DNA from: Saccharothrix sp. ST-888
Lineage (GTDB): Bacteria > Actinomycetota > Actinomycetes > Streptomycetales > Streptomycetaceae
Reading direction: 5' to 3'
NCBI RefSeq assembly: GCF_000955975.1
Contig: NZ_JYJF01000003.1
Coordinates: 124,001-188,000, forward strand
DNA: 64,000 nt
How positions within the stretch are numbered: position 1 is the stretch's first letter; every line of letters begins with the position of its first letter. Shown one piece after another: positions 33,107 to 41,163 of the stretch. Under the pieces are notes generated by a model. The model did not search any database, was not told where the DNA came from, and saw only the letters and a list, made by a program, of their open reading frames with translations. The translations under genes were made by a program, and so were the position numbers.

Positions 33107-33220
33107 AACCTTCGATTCGAAGATAATGTGCCCTGGGTGGGATTCGAACCCACGCTGTCGGTGGTTTGAGCACCGTGCCTCTCCCGCTGGGCTACCAGGG
33201 CGCCCACTGAATCGAAGGTT
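33107..33220. repeat. 12-bp inverted repeat bracketing the tRNA gene
   Basis: AACCTTCGATTC (33107-33118) and GAATCGAAGGTT (33209-33220) are perfect complements. They flank the tRNA at 10 nt on its 3' side and 7 nt on its 5' side. In a precursor RNA the leader and trailer would pair into a stalk under the tRNA. The left arm also overlaps a small CTTCG-ATT-CGAAG hairpin. Confidence 0.8.
33129..33201 (-). tRNA. tRNA-Leu(CAA)-like, class I structure
   Basis: This is a 73-nt tRNA on the minus strand with a complete cloverleaf. Acceptor GCCCTGG/CCAGGGC is 7 bp, the D-stem GCC/GGC has a GG in its loop, and the anticodon stem is CGGTG/CACCG. The 7-nt loop CTCAAAC gives anticodon CAA at 33168-33166, which reads UUG leucine codons. 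The variable region is only 5 nt (ACAGC). The T-arm is GTGGG-TTCGAAT-CCCAC and the discriminator is A73. CCA is not encoded. Base numbering matches the standard class I tRNA exactly. True bacterial leucine tRNAs are class II with a long variable arm, so the amino acid it carries is uncertain. TATGTT at 33248-33243 is a likely -10. Confidence 0.9.
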
Positions 33221-33300
33221 GCCCCCGACCCTGCGAGACTCAAACATACCGCGTCTAGGTAGGCTCGTGCATGCAGCACCCCGCCCGAACGAGGAGCCAC

Positions 33301-33960
33301 GTGAGCACCGCCGACGAGCAGCCCCAGGCGCTTGAGACCGACTCGCCCCAGATCACCCGGATTGTGATCGCCGAGGACGAGACGTTGATCCGTCTCGACC
33401 TCAAGGAGATGTTGGAGGAGGAGGGCTACACCGTCGTCGGCGAGGCCGGGGACGGGGAGACGGCAGTACGGCTGGTCGAGGAGCTGAAGCCGGATCTGGC
33501 GATCCTCGATGTGAAGATGCCGATCCTGGACGGGCTGTCGGCGGCTGAGCGGATCCACCAGGCGCACCTGGCGCCGGTGCTGATGCTGACCGCGTTCTCG
33601 CAGCGCGAGCTGGTCGACCGGGCCCGGGACGCGGGTGCGATGGCGTACATCGTGAAGCCGTTCAGCAAGAGCGACCTGGTGCCCGCGATCGAGATGGCGG
33701 TGTCCCGGTACACCGAGATGCGGGCGCTGGAGGGGGAGATCGCGGATCTCACCCAGCGGCTGGAGACCCGCAAGCTGGTGGACCGGGCGAAGAGCGTGCT
33801 GCAGACGAAGTTCGGCCTGACCGAGCCGGCTGCGTTCCGGTGGATCCAGAAGACCTCGATGGACCGTCGGATGACGATGGCGGCGGTGGCCGAGGCCGTG
33901 ATCGAGGAGGGCGACGCCCAGGACCGCAAGAAGGCCGAGGAGGCCCGGTCCGAGGGCTGA
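33301..33960 (+). CDS. pdtaR: ANTAR-domain response regulator
   Basis: PdtaR-type regulators receive phosphate from a PdtaS histidine kinase and bind RNA through ANTAR, usually acting as antiterminators. The 219-residue protein has a receiver domain with the acidic pocket Glu25-Asp26, phospho-acceptor Asp70 (LAILDVKMP), Thr97 and Lys119. The C-terminal ANTAR helix bundle (~145-205) contains LVDRAKSVLQTKFGLTEPAAFRWIQKTSMDRRMTM. The GTG at 33301 with GAGGAGCC upstream is the likely start. The cognate kinase is not in the window. The gene is divergent from the tRNA, sharing a ~100-bp promoter region. Confidence 0.93.
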   Translation: MSTADEQPQALETDSPQITRIVIAEDETLIRLDLKEMLEEEGYTVVGEAGDGETAVRLVEELKPDLAILDVKMPILDGLSAAERIHQAHLAPVLMLTAFSQRELVDRARDAGAMAYIVKPFSKSDLVPAIEMAVSRYTEMRALEGEIADLTQRLETRKLVDRAKSVLQTKFGLTEPAAFRWIQKTSMDRRMTMAAVAEAVIEEGDAQDRKKAEEARSEG

Positions 33961-33969
33961 CGAGCGCAT

Positions 33970-34006
33970 GCGAAAGGCCCGGCCCCAGGCGGGCCGGGCC
34001 TTTCGC
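33970..34006. terminator. Bidirectional terminator between pdtaR and livF
   Basis: Perfect 15-bp arms (33970-33984 GCGAAAGGCCCGGCC, and 33992-34006) enclose a 7-nt loop. The outer GAAAG/CTTTC pairs give a T-rich tail in both directions. It separates two convergent genes. Confidence 0.92.
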
Positions 34007-34012
34007 GTACGG

Positions 34013-34729
34013 TCAGTCCTCGCCGAGGTACGCCTTGCGGACGGACTCGTCGTGGAGCAGGTCGGCGCCGGTGCCGGTGAGGACGATCCGGCCGGTCTCC
34101 ATCACATAGCCGTGGTCGGAGAGCGAGAGCGCGGCCTGGGCGTTCTGCTCGACCAGCAGGATGGTGGTCCCGGCGGCCTTGAGTTCGACGATGGTGGCCA
34201 TGATCTTCTGCATCATCAGCGGGGACAGCCCCATCGAGGGCTCGTCCAGCATCAGCAGCTTGGGCCGGGACATCAGGGCGCGGCCCATCGCGAGCATCTG
34301 CTGCTCGCCGCCCGAGAGGGTCCCGGCGGCCTGCCGGCGCCGTTCGCCGAGGATCGGGAAGAGGGTGTAGGCGCGTTCGACGTCCTCGGTGATGCCGGCC
34401 GGGTCGCGGCGCAGGAAGGCACCGAGGAGGAGGTTCTCCTCGATGGTCATCCGGGGGAAGATGTGGCGTCCCTCGGGGGAGTGGGCCAGGCCGAGCGAAA
34501 CGATTCTGTGCGCGGGGACGGTGTGCAGGGCCTGGCCGTCGAAGGTGATCCTTCCGCCGGTCGGTCGGAGCAGGCCTGAGACGGTGCGCAGGGTGGTGGT
34601 CTTGCCGGCGCCGTTGGTGCCGATCAGGGTGGTGACCTCGCCCTGGTTGACGGTGAAGCTGATGCCCTTGACGGCCTCGATCTTCCCGTAGGCGACGCGG
34701 AGGTCCTCGACCTCCAGAAGGGCTGTCAC
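34013..34729 (-). CDS. livF: Branched-chain amino acid ABC transporter ATP-binding protein LivF
   Basis: This is one of two ATPases that drive import of leucine, isoleucine and valine. The 238-residue protein has Walker A GTNGAGKTTT, the signature LSGGEQQMLAMGRALM, and Walker B LLMLDEPSMGLSP followed by the H-loop region. The LivF-type ending (VMETGRIVLTGTGADLLHDESVRKAYLGED) supports the subfamily. Its start overlaps the livG stop by 4 bp. It is the last gene of the five-gene minus-strand operon and ends against the pdtaR terminator. Some members of this subfamily import urea or amides instead, so the exact solute is inferred from the operon type. Confidence 0.93.
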   Translation of the reverse strand: MTALLEVEDLRVAYGKIEAVKGISFTVNQGEVTTLIGTNGAGKTTTLRTVSGLLRPTGGRITFDGQALHTVPAHRIVSLGLAHSPEGRHIFPRMTIEENLLLGAFLRRDPAGITEDVERAYTLFPILGERRRQAAGTLSGGEQQMLAMGRALMSRPKLLMLDEPSMGLSPLMMQKIMATIVELKAAGTTILLVEQNAQAALSLSDHGYVMETGRIVLTGTGADLLHDESVRKAYLGED

Positions 34730-35577
34730 TGTTCTGCCTCCGTGGTGGTACCGGTCTCCTCCAGCGGAGCGCCGAGGTAGGCGGTGATGACGCGCTCGTC
34801 GTTCTGGACCGTTTCGCGGTCGCCCTCGACGATCTTCCGGCCCTGGACCAGGACGGCGGTGCGGTCGCAGAGGTTGAAGATGAACCGCATGTCGTGCTCG
34901 ATGACCAGGACGGCGACGCCCTTGTCCCGGATGGCGAAGACCAACTCCTCTGCGGCGCGGGTCTCCTGGGGGTTCATCCCGGCGGTCGGCTCGTCCAGCA
35001 GCAGCAGTTCGGGGTCGCTGGCCAGGGCCCGGGCGATCTCCAGTTTGCGCTGCTCGCCGTAGGGGAGGTTGCGCGAGAGGTGGTCGGCCTTGGCGGCGAG
35101 TCCGGTGAACTCCAGGAGTTCCATGGCCCGGTCCCGGCTCTCGGCCTCGGCGCGGCGGTAGCCGGGTCCGCGCAGGACGGCGGAGAGGAGCCCTTCCCTG
35201 GTGCGGGTGTGCCGGCCGACCAGGACGTTCTCCAGCACGGTCATGTTGGCGAACAGCCGGATGTTCTGGAAGGTGCGGGCGATCCCGGCCTGGGTGACCA
35301 GGTGGGGCTTGGGCGGCAGGACGGTGCCCTGGAAGCTGACGGTTCCCTCGGTCGGGACGTACAGGCCGGTGAGGCAGTTGAAGAAGGTGGTCTTGCCGGC
35401 TCCGTTGGGGCCGATCAGGCCGATGATCTCGCCCTGGCCGACGGTGAGGTCGACGTTGTTGACGGCGGTGAGGCCGCCGAAGCGCATGGTGACGCCCCGG
35501 ACGTCCAGCAGCGGGACGTTCTGCGGCGGGGTGTCCTGCGGCGGTACGGCGGTGGTGCTGGTCATCTGGCGGTTCAC
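34726..35577 (-). CDS. livG: Branched-chain amino acid ABC transporter ATP-binding protein LivG
   Basis: This is the second ATPase of the Liv importer, 283 residues. It shows Walker A GPNGAGKTTFFN, the LivG-type insert (GIARTFQNIRLFANMTVLENVLVGRH), the signature NLPYGEQRKLEIARAL and Walker B LLLLDEPTAGMNP, with the H-loop in VIEHDMRFIFNL. The N-terminal ~20 residues are Pro/Thr-rich and vary in start (TTG/GTG or ATG candidates at 35577 and 35565). It overlaps livM by 4 bp and livF by 4 bp, so the set is translationally coupled. Confidence 0.93.
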   Translation of the reverse strand: MNRQMTSTTAVPPQDTPPQNVPLLDVRGVTMRFGGLTAVNNVDLTVGQGEIIGLIGPNGAGKTTFFNCLTGLYVPTEGTVSFQGTVLPPKPHLVTQAGIARTFQNIRLFANMTVLENVLVGRHTRTREGLLSAVLRGPGYRRAEAESRDRAMELLEFTGLAAKADHLSRNLPYGEQRKLEIARALASDPELLLLDEPTAGMNPQETRAAEELVFAIRDKGVAVLVIEHDMRFIFNLCDRTAVLVQGRKIVEGDRETVQNDERVITAYLGAPLEETGTTTEAEQ

Positions 35578-37364
35578 GCCCCTGCCTTGGTGAGGAGGGC
35601 TCCGGGGGAGGCCTGGGCGGGGATGTCCGCCTCGTGGAATTCGAGCTGCCGGCGCCGGTTGGCGATCATGCCCTCGGGACGGACCCGCATCAGGACGATC
35701 AGCGCGATGCCGAAGGCGAGCAGCTGGTAGTCGGAGAGGAACTCCAGCTTCTTCGGGATGAGGAAGAGCAGGGTGGCGCCGAGCAGCGGCCCGCTGATGG
35801 TGCCCATGCCGCCGAGGATGACGGCGGCCAGCAGGAACGCGGAGTTGGGCGGCAGCGCCTCGGCGAAGGTGTACTGGTCGGGGGTGACGGTGTAGCTGAC
35901 GTGGGCCTGGACGGTTCCGGCGAGTCCGGCGAGGCAGGCGCCGAGGGCGAAGGCGAGCAGCTTGAGCCGGAAGCCGTTGATGCCCATGGCCTCGGCGGCG
36001 GTCTCGTCCTCGCGGATGGCGACCCAGGCGCGGCCGATCCGGGAGTTGCCGACCCGGGCGAAGACCAGCACGACGAAGGCGGTGACCAGCAGCATCAGCA
36101 GGTAGTAGTTGGAGAAGCGGCCGAGTTCGATCCCGCCGACGGTGTGCTTCTCGCCGAGGTTGAAGCCGAGGATCTGCAGGTCGGGGATGCGCGGGATGCC
36201 GTTGGAGCCGTTGGTGACCTTGGGGCCGGTGGTGCCGTTGAGGTTGTTCATGGTGATGCGGAAGATCTCGCCGAAGCCCAGGGTGACGATGGCGAGGTAG
36301 TCGCCGCGCAGTCGCAGGGTGGGCGCGCCGATCAGTACGCCGAACACGATGGACACCGCTGCGCCGGTCAGCATCGCCGCCCAGAACGGGAACTGGACGT
36401 GGATCGGGGAGGCGGGCGAGCCGGAGACCAGGGCGGCGGCGTAGGCGCCGACGCCGAGGAAGGCGACGTAGCCGAGGTCGAGCAGTCCGGCGAGGCCGAC
36501 CACGATGTTGAGGCCGAGGGCGACGGTGGCGAAGATCAGGATGTTGGTGGCGACCGAGGTGTACTGGTCGCTGGTCTGGGTGAACGGGAAGCCGGCGGCT
36601 GCGGCGAAGGCGGCGCTGGTGGTGACCGCGCGGTGTTTGACGGTCAGTGCGCGCAGCCGGGCGATCAGGCCGGACCTGGTGAGTGCGGCGACGGTGAAAC
36701 CGGCCAGCAGCAGGTAGCCGGTGAAGAGTTCGCCGTAGTCGGTGTCGATGCCGTACGTGATCGCGTAGAGGCCGACGGCGAAGGCGGCGACGATGAGCAG
36801 GACCTCGACCCAGGAGGGGAGTTCACGCACGGCCGGGAGCGGGCGGTCGACCTTGGCGAGACGCAGCCCGAGGTAGCGGGTGGCGCCCTGGCCGGTGCCG
36901 CGCGGGTGGCGGTCCAGCGGGAGGCCGAGGGTGCCGAGCAGGGCGAGCAGGCTGGTGGCTCCGGCGATCCAGCCGCCGGGTTCGAGGTTGGCGAGGCCGC
37001 CGAGTTCGGCGGAGATCGCGATCAGGGTGAACCAGGTGGTGACGGCGGTGCCGAGGGCGGCGTGCAGGACGCCGTTGTTGCTGCCGCTGGGGCTGGTCCA
37101 GCGCAGTCCGGGGACGCCGTGCGAGGCGAGCGCCAGGACGAGGGTGACCAGGGCGCCGGTGAGGGTGAGCCACTGGAGGCCGCCGGGGTAGCCGGTGACG
37201 GTGAGGTCGCCGGGGAAGTCGGCGGTCCAGGTCCAGGAGAGGAAGCCGGAGGCGATGGTGCCGACGGCGCCGGCGAGGACGAGGACGCGGGTGGCGGTGA
37301 GCGGGATGGGGAGGACCGGCGTGGTCTCGGTGCCCCCGGTGGTGGTGCTGCTCATGGTGGTCAC
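35574..37364 (-). CDS. livM: Branched-chain amino acid ABC transporter permease LivM, extended N-terminus
   Basis: This 596-residue membrane protein has a C-terminal half (about 260-590) that is a typical LivM permease: NILIFATVALGLNIVVGLAGLLDLGYVAFLGVGAYAAAL, then RLRGDYLAIVTLGFGEIFRI and GRAWVAIREDETAAEAMGINGFRLKL, the EAA-like loop that contacts the ATPases. The first ~250 residues add several extra transmembrane helices beyond the ~320-residue family norm, as in other streptomycete LivM proteins (from memory); their role is unknown. It overlaps livH and livG by 4 bp each. Confidence 0.92.
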   Translation of the reverse strand: MTTMSSTTTGGTETTPVLPIPLTATRVLVLAGAVGTIASGFLSWTWTADFPGDLTVTGYPGGLQWLTLTGALVTLVLALASHGVPGLRWTSPSGSNNGVLHAALGTAVTTWFTLIAISAELGGLANLEPGGWIAGATSLLALLGTLGLPLDRHPRGTGQGATRYLGLRLAKVDRPLPAVRELPSWVEVLLIVAAFAVGLYAITYGIDTDYGELFTGYLLLAGFTVAALTRSGLIARLRALTVKHRAVTTSAAFAAAAGFPFTQTSDQYTSVATNILIFATVALGLNIVVGLAGLLDLGYVAFLGVGAYAAALVSGSPASPIHVQFPFWAAMLTGAAVSIVFGVLIGAPTLRLRGDYLAIVTLGFGEIFRITMNNLNGTTGPKVTNGSNGIPRIPDLQILGFNLGEKHTVGGIELGRFSNYYLLMLLVTAFVVLVFARVGNSRIGRAWVAIREDETAAEAMGINGFRLKLLAFALGACLAGLAGTVQAHVSYTVTPDQYTFAEALPPNSAFLLAAVILGGMGTISGPLLGATLLFLIPKKLEFLSDYQLLAFGIALIVLMRVRPEGMIANRRRQLEFHEADIPAQASPGALLTKAGA

Positions 37365-38290
37365 GCCCTGTCCGCGACGCGCTCGCCGAGCAGCCCCTGG
37401 GGCCGGGCGAGCAGCACGACGATGAGGAGTACGAAGGCCCAGACGTCCTTCCAGGCACCGCCGCCGAACAGGTGCATGCCGGGCAGGTGCTGGATGTAGG
37501 CGGTGGCGAGTCCTTCGGCGAGGCCGAGGACGATGCCGCCGACCATGGCTCCGTAGATGTTGCCGATGCCGCCGAGGACTGCGGCGGTGAAGGCCTTCAG
37601 GCCGAGGATGAAGCCCATCCTGAAGTCGACCTGGCCGGTGCGCAGTCCGTAGGCGACGGCGGCGACGGCGGCGAAGGCGGCGCCGATGGCGAAGGCCATG
37701 ACGATGATCCGGTCGGTGTCGATGCCCATCAGCTTCGCGGTGTCCGGGTCCTGGCTGGTGGCCTGCATGGCGCGGCCGGAGCGGGTGCGGGTGACGAACC
37801 AGCCGAGGATGAGCATGCAGACGGGTGCGGCGGCGATCAGGAAGAGGTCGCTGCGCTGGATGGTCATGCCGAGGACCTGGAAGGGGTCGCCGGGGATCCG
37901 GGGGAAGATCCGGGCCTTCTTGGCGTCGGGGTAGAAGGAGAAGACGAGTTGCTGGAGCACGATCGACAGGCCGATGGCGGTGATCAGCGGGGCGAGCCTC
38001 GGGGCGCCGCGCAGGGGCCGGTAGGCGAAGCGTTCGGCGCCGATGGCGACCAGGGTGGAGACGAGGATCCCGGCGAGGAGCATGAGGGGGATGGCGAGCC
38101 AGAGGGTGGTGCCGCCGGGCAGGGCGAGGTAGGCGGTGAGGGCGCCGAAACCGCCGACCATGAAGATCTCGCCGTGGGCGAAGTTGATGAGCTGGACGAT
38201 GCCGTAGACCATCGTGTAGCCGATCGCGATGAGTCCGTAGAGGGCTCCGAGGATCAGGCCGTTGGCCAGCTGTTGCGGTAGTTCGTGCAC
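37361..38290 (-). CDS. livH: Branched-chain amino acid ABC transporter permease LivH
   Basis: LivH is the second permease of the importer, 309 residues with about eight helices. The family start LANGLILGALYGLIAIGYTMVYGIVQLINFAHGEIFMVGGF is diagnostic. The conserved cytoplasmic loop TRSGRAMQATSQDPDTAKLMGIDTDRII and the later GGIGNIYGAMVGGIVLGLAE also fit. It pairs with LivM to form the channel. It lies 94 bp downstream of livK across a GC hairpin and overlaps livM by 4 bp. Confidence 0.94.
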   Translation of the reverse strand: MHELPQQLANGLILGALYGLIAIGYTMVYGIVQLINFAHGEIFMVGGFGALTAYLALPGGTTLWLAIPLMLLAGILVSTLVAIGAERFAYRPLRGAPRLAPLITAIGLSIVLQQLVFSFYPDAKKARIFPRIPGDPFQVLGMTIQRSDLFLIAAAPVCMLILGWFVTRTRSGRAMQATSQDPDTAKLMGIDTDRIIVMAFAIGAAFAAVAAVAYGLRTGQVDFRMGFILGLKAFTAAVLGGIGNIYGAMVGGIVLGLAEGLATAYIQHLPGMHLFGGGAWKDVWAFVLLIVVLLARPQGLLGERVADRA

Positions 38291-38333
38291 CGCTCGGCCT
38301 CCGTTGTGCGTGGTACGCGGGGTGGGTGGTGGT

Positions 38334-38360
38334 GCGCGGGGGCGGATCGCGCCCCCGCGC
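38334..38360 (-). promoter_or_regulatory. Intra-operon hairpin between livK and livH
   Basis: 11-bp perfect arms GCGCGGGGGCG (38334-38344) and CGCCCCCGCGC (38350-38360) with a 5-nt loop lie 25 bp after the livK stop. The placement suggests partial termination or mRNA stabilisation that gives more binding protein than permease. Confidence 0.6.
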
Positions 38361-38384
38361 CGGCGGTCAGGGCCTGATCGGTGG

Positions 38385-39614
38385 TCAGCCGGCGAAGGTG
38401 CCGGAGGCTTCCACCGCCCACTTGCCGTCCTGGACCTTGTAGACGGTGAGCTGCTTGTTGGTGGTGTCGCCGAACTCGTCGAAGGAGACCTTGCCGGTGA
38501 CCCCGTCGAAGCTGACCTTCTGGACGGCGTCGACGACCTTGCTGCGGGCGTCGCTCGGGAGCTTGCCGTTGTTGGCGGCGACGACGGCCTTGACGCCCTG
38601 GATGATGGCCCAGGCGCTGTCGTAGGAGTAGCCGCCGTAGGTCTCGTAGGGGTCCTTGAAGCCGGCCGCGGAGTAGTCGGAGATGAACTTGGCCGCGGAG
38701 GGCAGCTTCTCGACCGAGAGGCCGACGGCGGTGGCCAGGTCGCCCTGGCTCTTGGGGTTGAGCTTGATGAACTCGGCGCTCTGGACGCCGTCGCCGCCCA
38801 TCAGGGGGATGCCGACGCCGGCGTTCTTGAGCTGGAGCGAGAGCGGGCCCGCGGCCGGGTACTCGCCGCCGTAGTAGACGGCGTCGGCGCCGGAGCTCTT
38901 GACCTTGGTGACGATGGCGCTGAAGTCGCGGTCGTCGGGGTTGACGTGCTCCTCGCCGACGATGTTGCCGCCGAGCTTGGTGAACTCGCCCTTGAAGGTG
39001 GCGGCGAGGCCGGCGCCGTAGGTCTTCTGGTCGTCAATCAGGAAGACCTTGGCCTTCTTGGCGTCGTTGTACAGGTAGCGGGCGGCGAACGGGCCCTGGA
39101 CGGCGTCGGTGGTGGCGGTGCGGAAGTAGCTCTTGAACGGGCGGACCTTGGTGCCGCTCGCCCACTTCTCGCCCTGGCTGAGGGCGACGCCGGTGTTGGC
39201 GGGGGAGACCTCGACCAGGTTGGCGTCGTTGAAGATCTGCTGCATCGACTGCGCCACGCTGGAGTTGAGCGGTCCGACCACGCCCAGGACGTTCTTGTCG
39301 GCGACCAGCTGGGTGGCGTTCTGCTGGCCGGGGGCGGGTTTGGCGGTGTCGTCCAGGGCCTTGATCTCGAACTTGACGCCGGGGACCTCGTTGGCGGTGT
39401 TGGCGTTCCTGACCGCGAGGTCGACGGAGTTCTTGATGCCGAGGCCGAGGGCGGACAGGTCGCCGGTGAGCGGGGCGTCGACGCCGATGACGACGGTGGT
39501 GCCGCCGCCGGCGTTGTCGGAGCCGCCCTTCTTGTCGTCACGTGAACCGCAGGCCGAGACGGTGAGCGCTCCGACGACTGCGATGCTCACGACAAGCATT
39601 GAACGATGACGCAC
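38385..39614 (-). CDS. livK: Branched-chain amino acid ABC transporter substrate-binding lipoprotein
   Basis: This 409-residue type 1 periplasmic binding protein captures the amino acid outside the cell. The signal MLVVSIAVVGALTVSACGS has a lipobox with Cys22. The mature N-terminus VVIGVDAPLTGDLSALGLGIKNSVDLAV and VVGPLNSSVAQSMQQIFNDANL are typical of the LivJ/LivK family. Further domain signs are YGAGLAATFKGEFTKLGG and YGGYSYDSAWAIIQGVKAVV. It begins at GTG 39614 with AGGGAA upstream. It is the promoter-proximal gene of livK-H-M-G-F. Solute specificity is inferred from the operon; related proteins bind urea or aromatic compounds. Confidence 0.92.
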   Translation of the reverse strand: MRHRSMLVVSIAVVGALTVSACGSRDDKKGGSDNAGGGTTVVIGVDAPLTGDLSALGLGIKNSVDLAVRNANTANEVPGVKFEIKALDDTAKPAPGQQNATQLVADKNVLGVVGPLNSSVAQSMQQIFNDANLVEVSPANTGVALSQGEKWASGTKVRPFKSYFRTATTDAVQGPFAARYLYNDAKKAKVFLIDDQKTYGAGLAATFKGEFTKLGGNIVGEEHVNPDDRDFSAIVTKVKSSGADAVYYGGEYPAAGPLSLQLKNAGVGIPLMGGDGVQSAEFIKLNPKSQGDLATAVGLSVEKLPSAAKFISDYSAAGFKDPYETYGGYSYDSAWAIIQGVKAVVAANNGKLPSDARSKVVDAVQKVSFDGVTGKVSFDEFGDTTNKQLTVYKVQDGKWAVEASGTFAG

Positions 39615-40536
39615 GAGGGTTCCCTTTCTGCGGGGGCACCCGGCCGGCGTGGCGGGGCGCCAGAACGCGCACTGAGGCCAGGCCCGATCCGTCGGCGCGG
39701 TGACTGGGCGTGACTCTAGAGCGCCTTCGGCGGCTCGGGCAGGGGGCCGGACAGGCTGTGATTCTCTTGTTATCCGAATTTGCCCGTGCCGTCTCGCGTG
39801 TCGATCTTTCCGCCCGGCCGGATTTCGCCGGTCGGTGGGCGGCGCGTGGCCCTCATCGGGCTCGGAGCTCGAAACTTCGCCGACCGTAGGCGAGTTCGGA
39901 ATGCGGATACCTGCGTCCGGTCTGCGCTGGTCGGGCAGCGACGTCCGGATATCGGAGTCCGGGCAGGCCGGACGTTGGACTCCGTGGATATTTCCGGCGG
40001 AGTCGTCTTCGGAAAGCCGACGGAAAGTCCGGATTTCGCGTCCATTACGCAGTGTTACATCGCTTCGGCGCCGGACGGGATCGACGGGCTCGGCCGACGG
40101 TGCGTCAAGTCGGTTGAACGGCCAGGTGGAAGCCCCCCTTCACACCCCTCGGGTTCGGCGAGGCTGCCCACCTGGTACGCGTCTCAAACAGTGGGACGGC
40201 CGGTGGTCCGCGGGGCTCGGGCGACTCACGAGGCGGGCGGGGCTGGGGAGTTGGCTTCCGGTTGCGAGTCCTCGCCCCGGCGGCCGCCGACCGGTGGGCG
40301 GCCTGCACCGGGGTCGGCGGATCGAAAGTCCGGTGCAGCGCAGGGGAGTTGGGGCGGGCTAGGGCCCGGCGGTGCCCACGGCCTGGCGGCGGCCGGATCC
40401 GTGCGCGGCGGGGCGGGGACGTCAAGGCGCGGGGACGCCAAGGCGCGGGGAACCGCGCGAGGCGGACGGCGGTCGCCGTCGAGCCGGGCCCGCGGGGCCG
40501 GCCGCACCGTCTCGCGAGGTCCCCCGAGGGCCCGGG
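39615..40536. other. Gene-free region upstream of livK
   Basis: This 922-bp stretch has no convincing gene; the open frames crossing it have poor codon bias and lack ribosome-binding sites. Its right half is less GC-rich than the flanks, with repeated short TCCG/CGGA pieces (for example around 39935-40035). At 40416-40447 a 16-bp unit GGGGACGTCAAGGCGC is directly repeated with one change (T to C), and GGGGAACCGCGCG follows, a fragment of the dispersed stem-loop family. The livK promoter must lie in the 39615-39780 part. Confidence 0.55.
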
Positions 40537-40989
40537 CTACAGGTCCCGGAGCATGCAGGTGAGCCGGCAGCTGGTGACCCGCTTGCCGGTGTCGTCGGTG
40601 ATGGCGATCTCGTACGTCGCGGCGGTGCGGCCCTTGAAGACGGCCGTGGCCACGCCGGTCACCAGGCCCGAGGTGGCCGAGCGGTGGTGGGTGGCGTTGA
40701 GGTCCACGCCGACCGCGTAGCGGCCGGGGCCGGCGTGCAGCATGGCGCCGATCGAGCCGAGCGTCTCCGCCAGCGCCGCCGAGGCACCGCCGTGCAGCAG
40801 CCCGTACGGCTGCTGGTTGCCCTCGACCGGCATGGTGCCGACCACCCGGTCCCCGGACGCCTCCACGATCCGGATGCCGAGCCGGTCGCCGAGGTGGCCG
40901 CCGGTGAAGGTGGACGCGTCGACGCCCAGTTTCGCGAAGTGGTCGAGAACGTCCTGCGGGACTTTCAGAACCGGTGCCGCGTCGGTCAT
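40537..40989 (-). CDS. PaaI-type hotdog-fold thioesterase
   Basis: This 150-residue protein has a hotdog fold of the PaaI/ThioesterII group, which hydrolyses acyl-CoA or aryl-CoA thioesters. The central signature is QPYGLLHGGASAALAETLGSIGA, with the catalytic acidic residue in the long helix, preceded by the active-site His/Gly pair. It continues with VGVDLNATHHRSATSG, the typical second strand. The start ATG 40989 has GCAGGAGC upstream. It diverges from polA. Substrate unknown. It may simply recycle CoA, since no aromatic catabolic genes are adjacent. Confidence 0.9.
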   Translation of the reverse strand: MTDAAPVLKVPQDVLDHFAKLGVDASTFTGGHLGDRLGIRIVEASGDRVVGTMPVEGNQQPYGLLHGGASAALAETLGSIGAMLHAGPGRYAVGVDLNATHHRSATSGLVTGVATAVFKGRTAATYEIAITDDTGKRVTSCRLTCMLRDL

Positions 40990-41163
40990 GGTGCTCCTGC
41001 CGTTCGAGGGTCACGTCGTCGTGCGTCTTGAGCGTGCTGCCTGTGATCGTACGACCGGTCCGCCGCTCGGGGAGGGGTGCCCGTGCGCGTGCTCGCGGGC
41101 GTTGTCGGCGGCGGGCCATAGGATCGGTGGCGAGAAGTGGAATCGGCAGGAACGGACGTTGAC

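Noticed and set aside
33129..33201. Reading the tRNA as an ordinary tRNA-Leu with a long variable arm
   Set aside because: Only 5 nt lie between the anticodon stem and the T-stem, so no variable stem can form.
32235..33201. An integrated element using the tRNA as attachment site
   Set aside because: No integrase, no duplicated tRNA 3' end and no change of gene content next to it were found.
39700..40562. Overlapping ORFs of 220 and 260 codons in the livK upstream gap
   Set aside because: Third-position GC pattern is not that of real genes here, and they contain no recognisable motif and no start signal.
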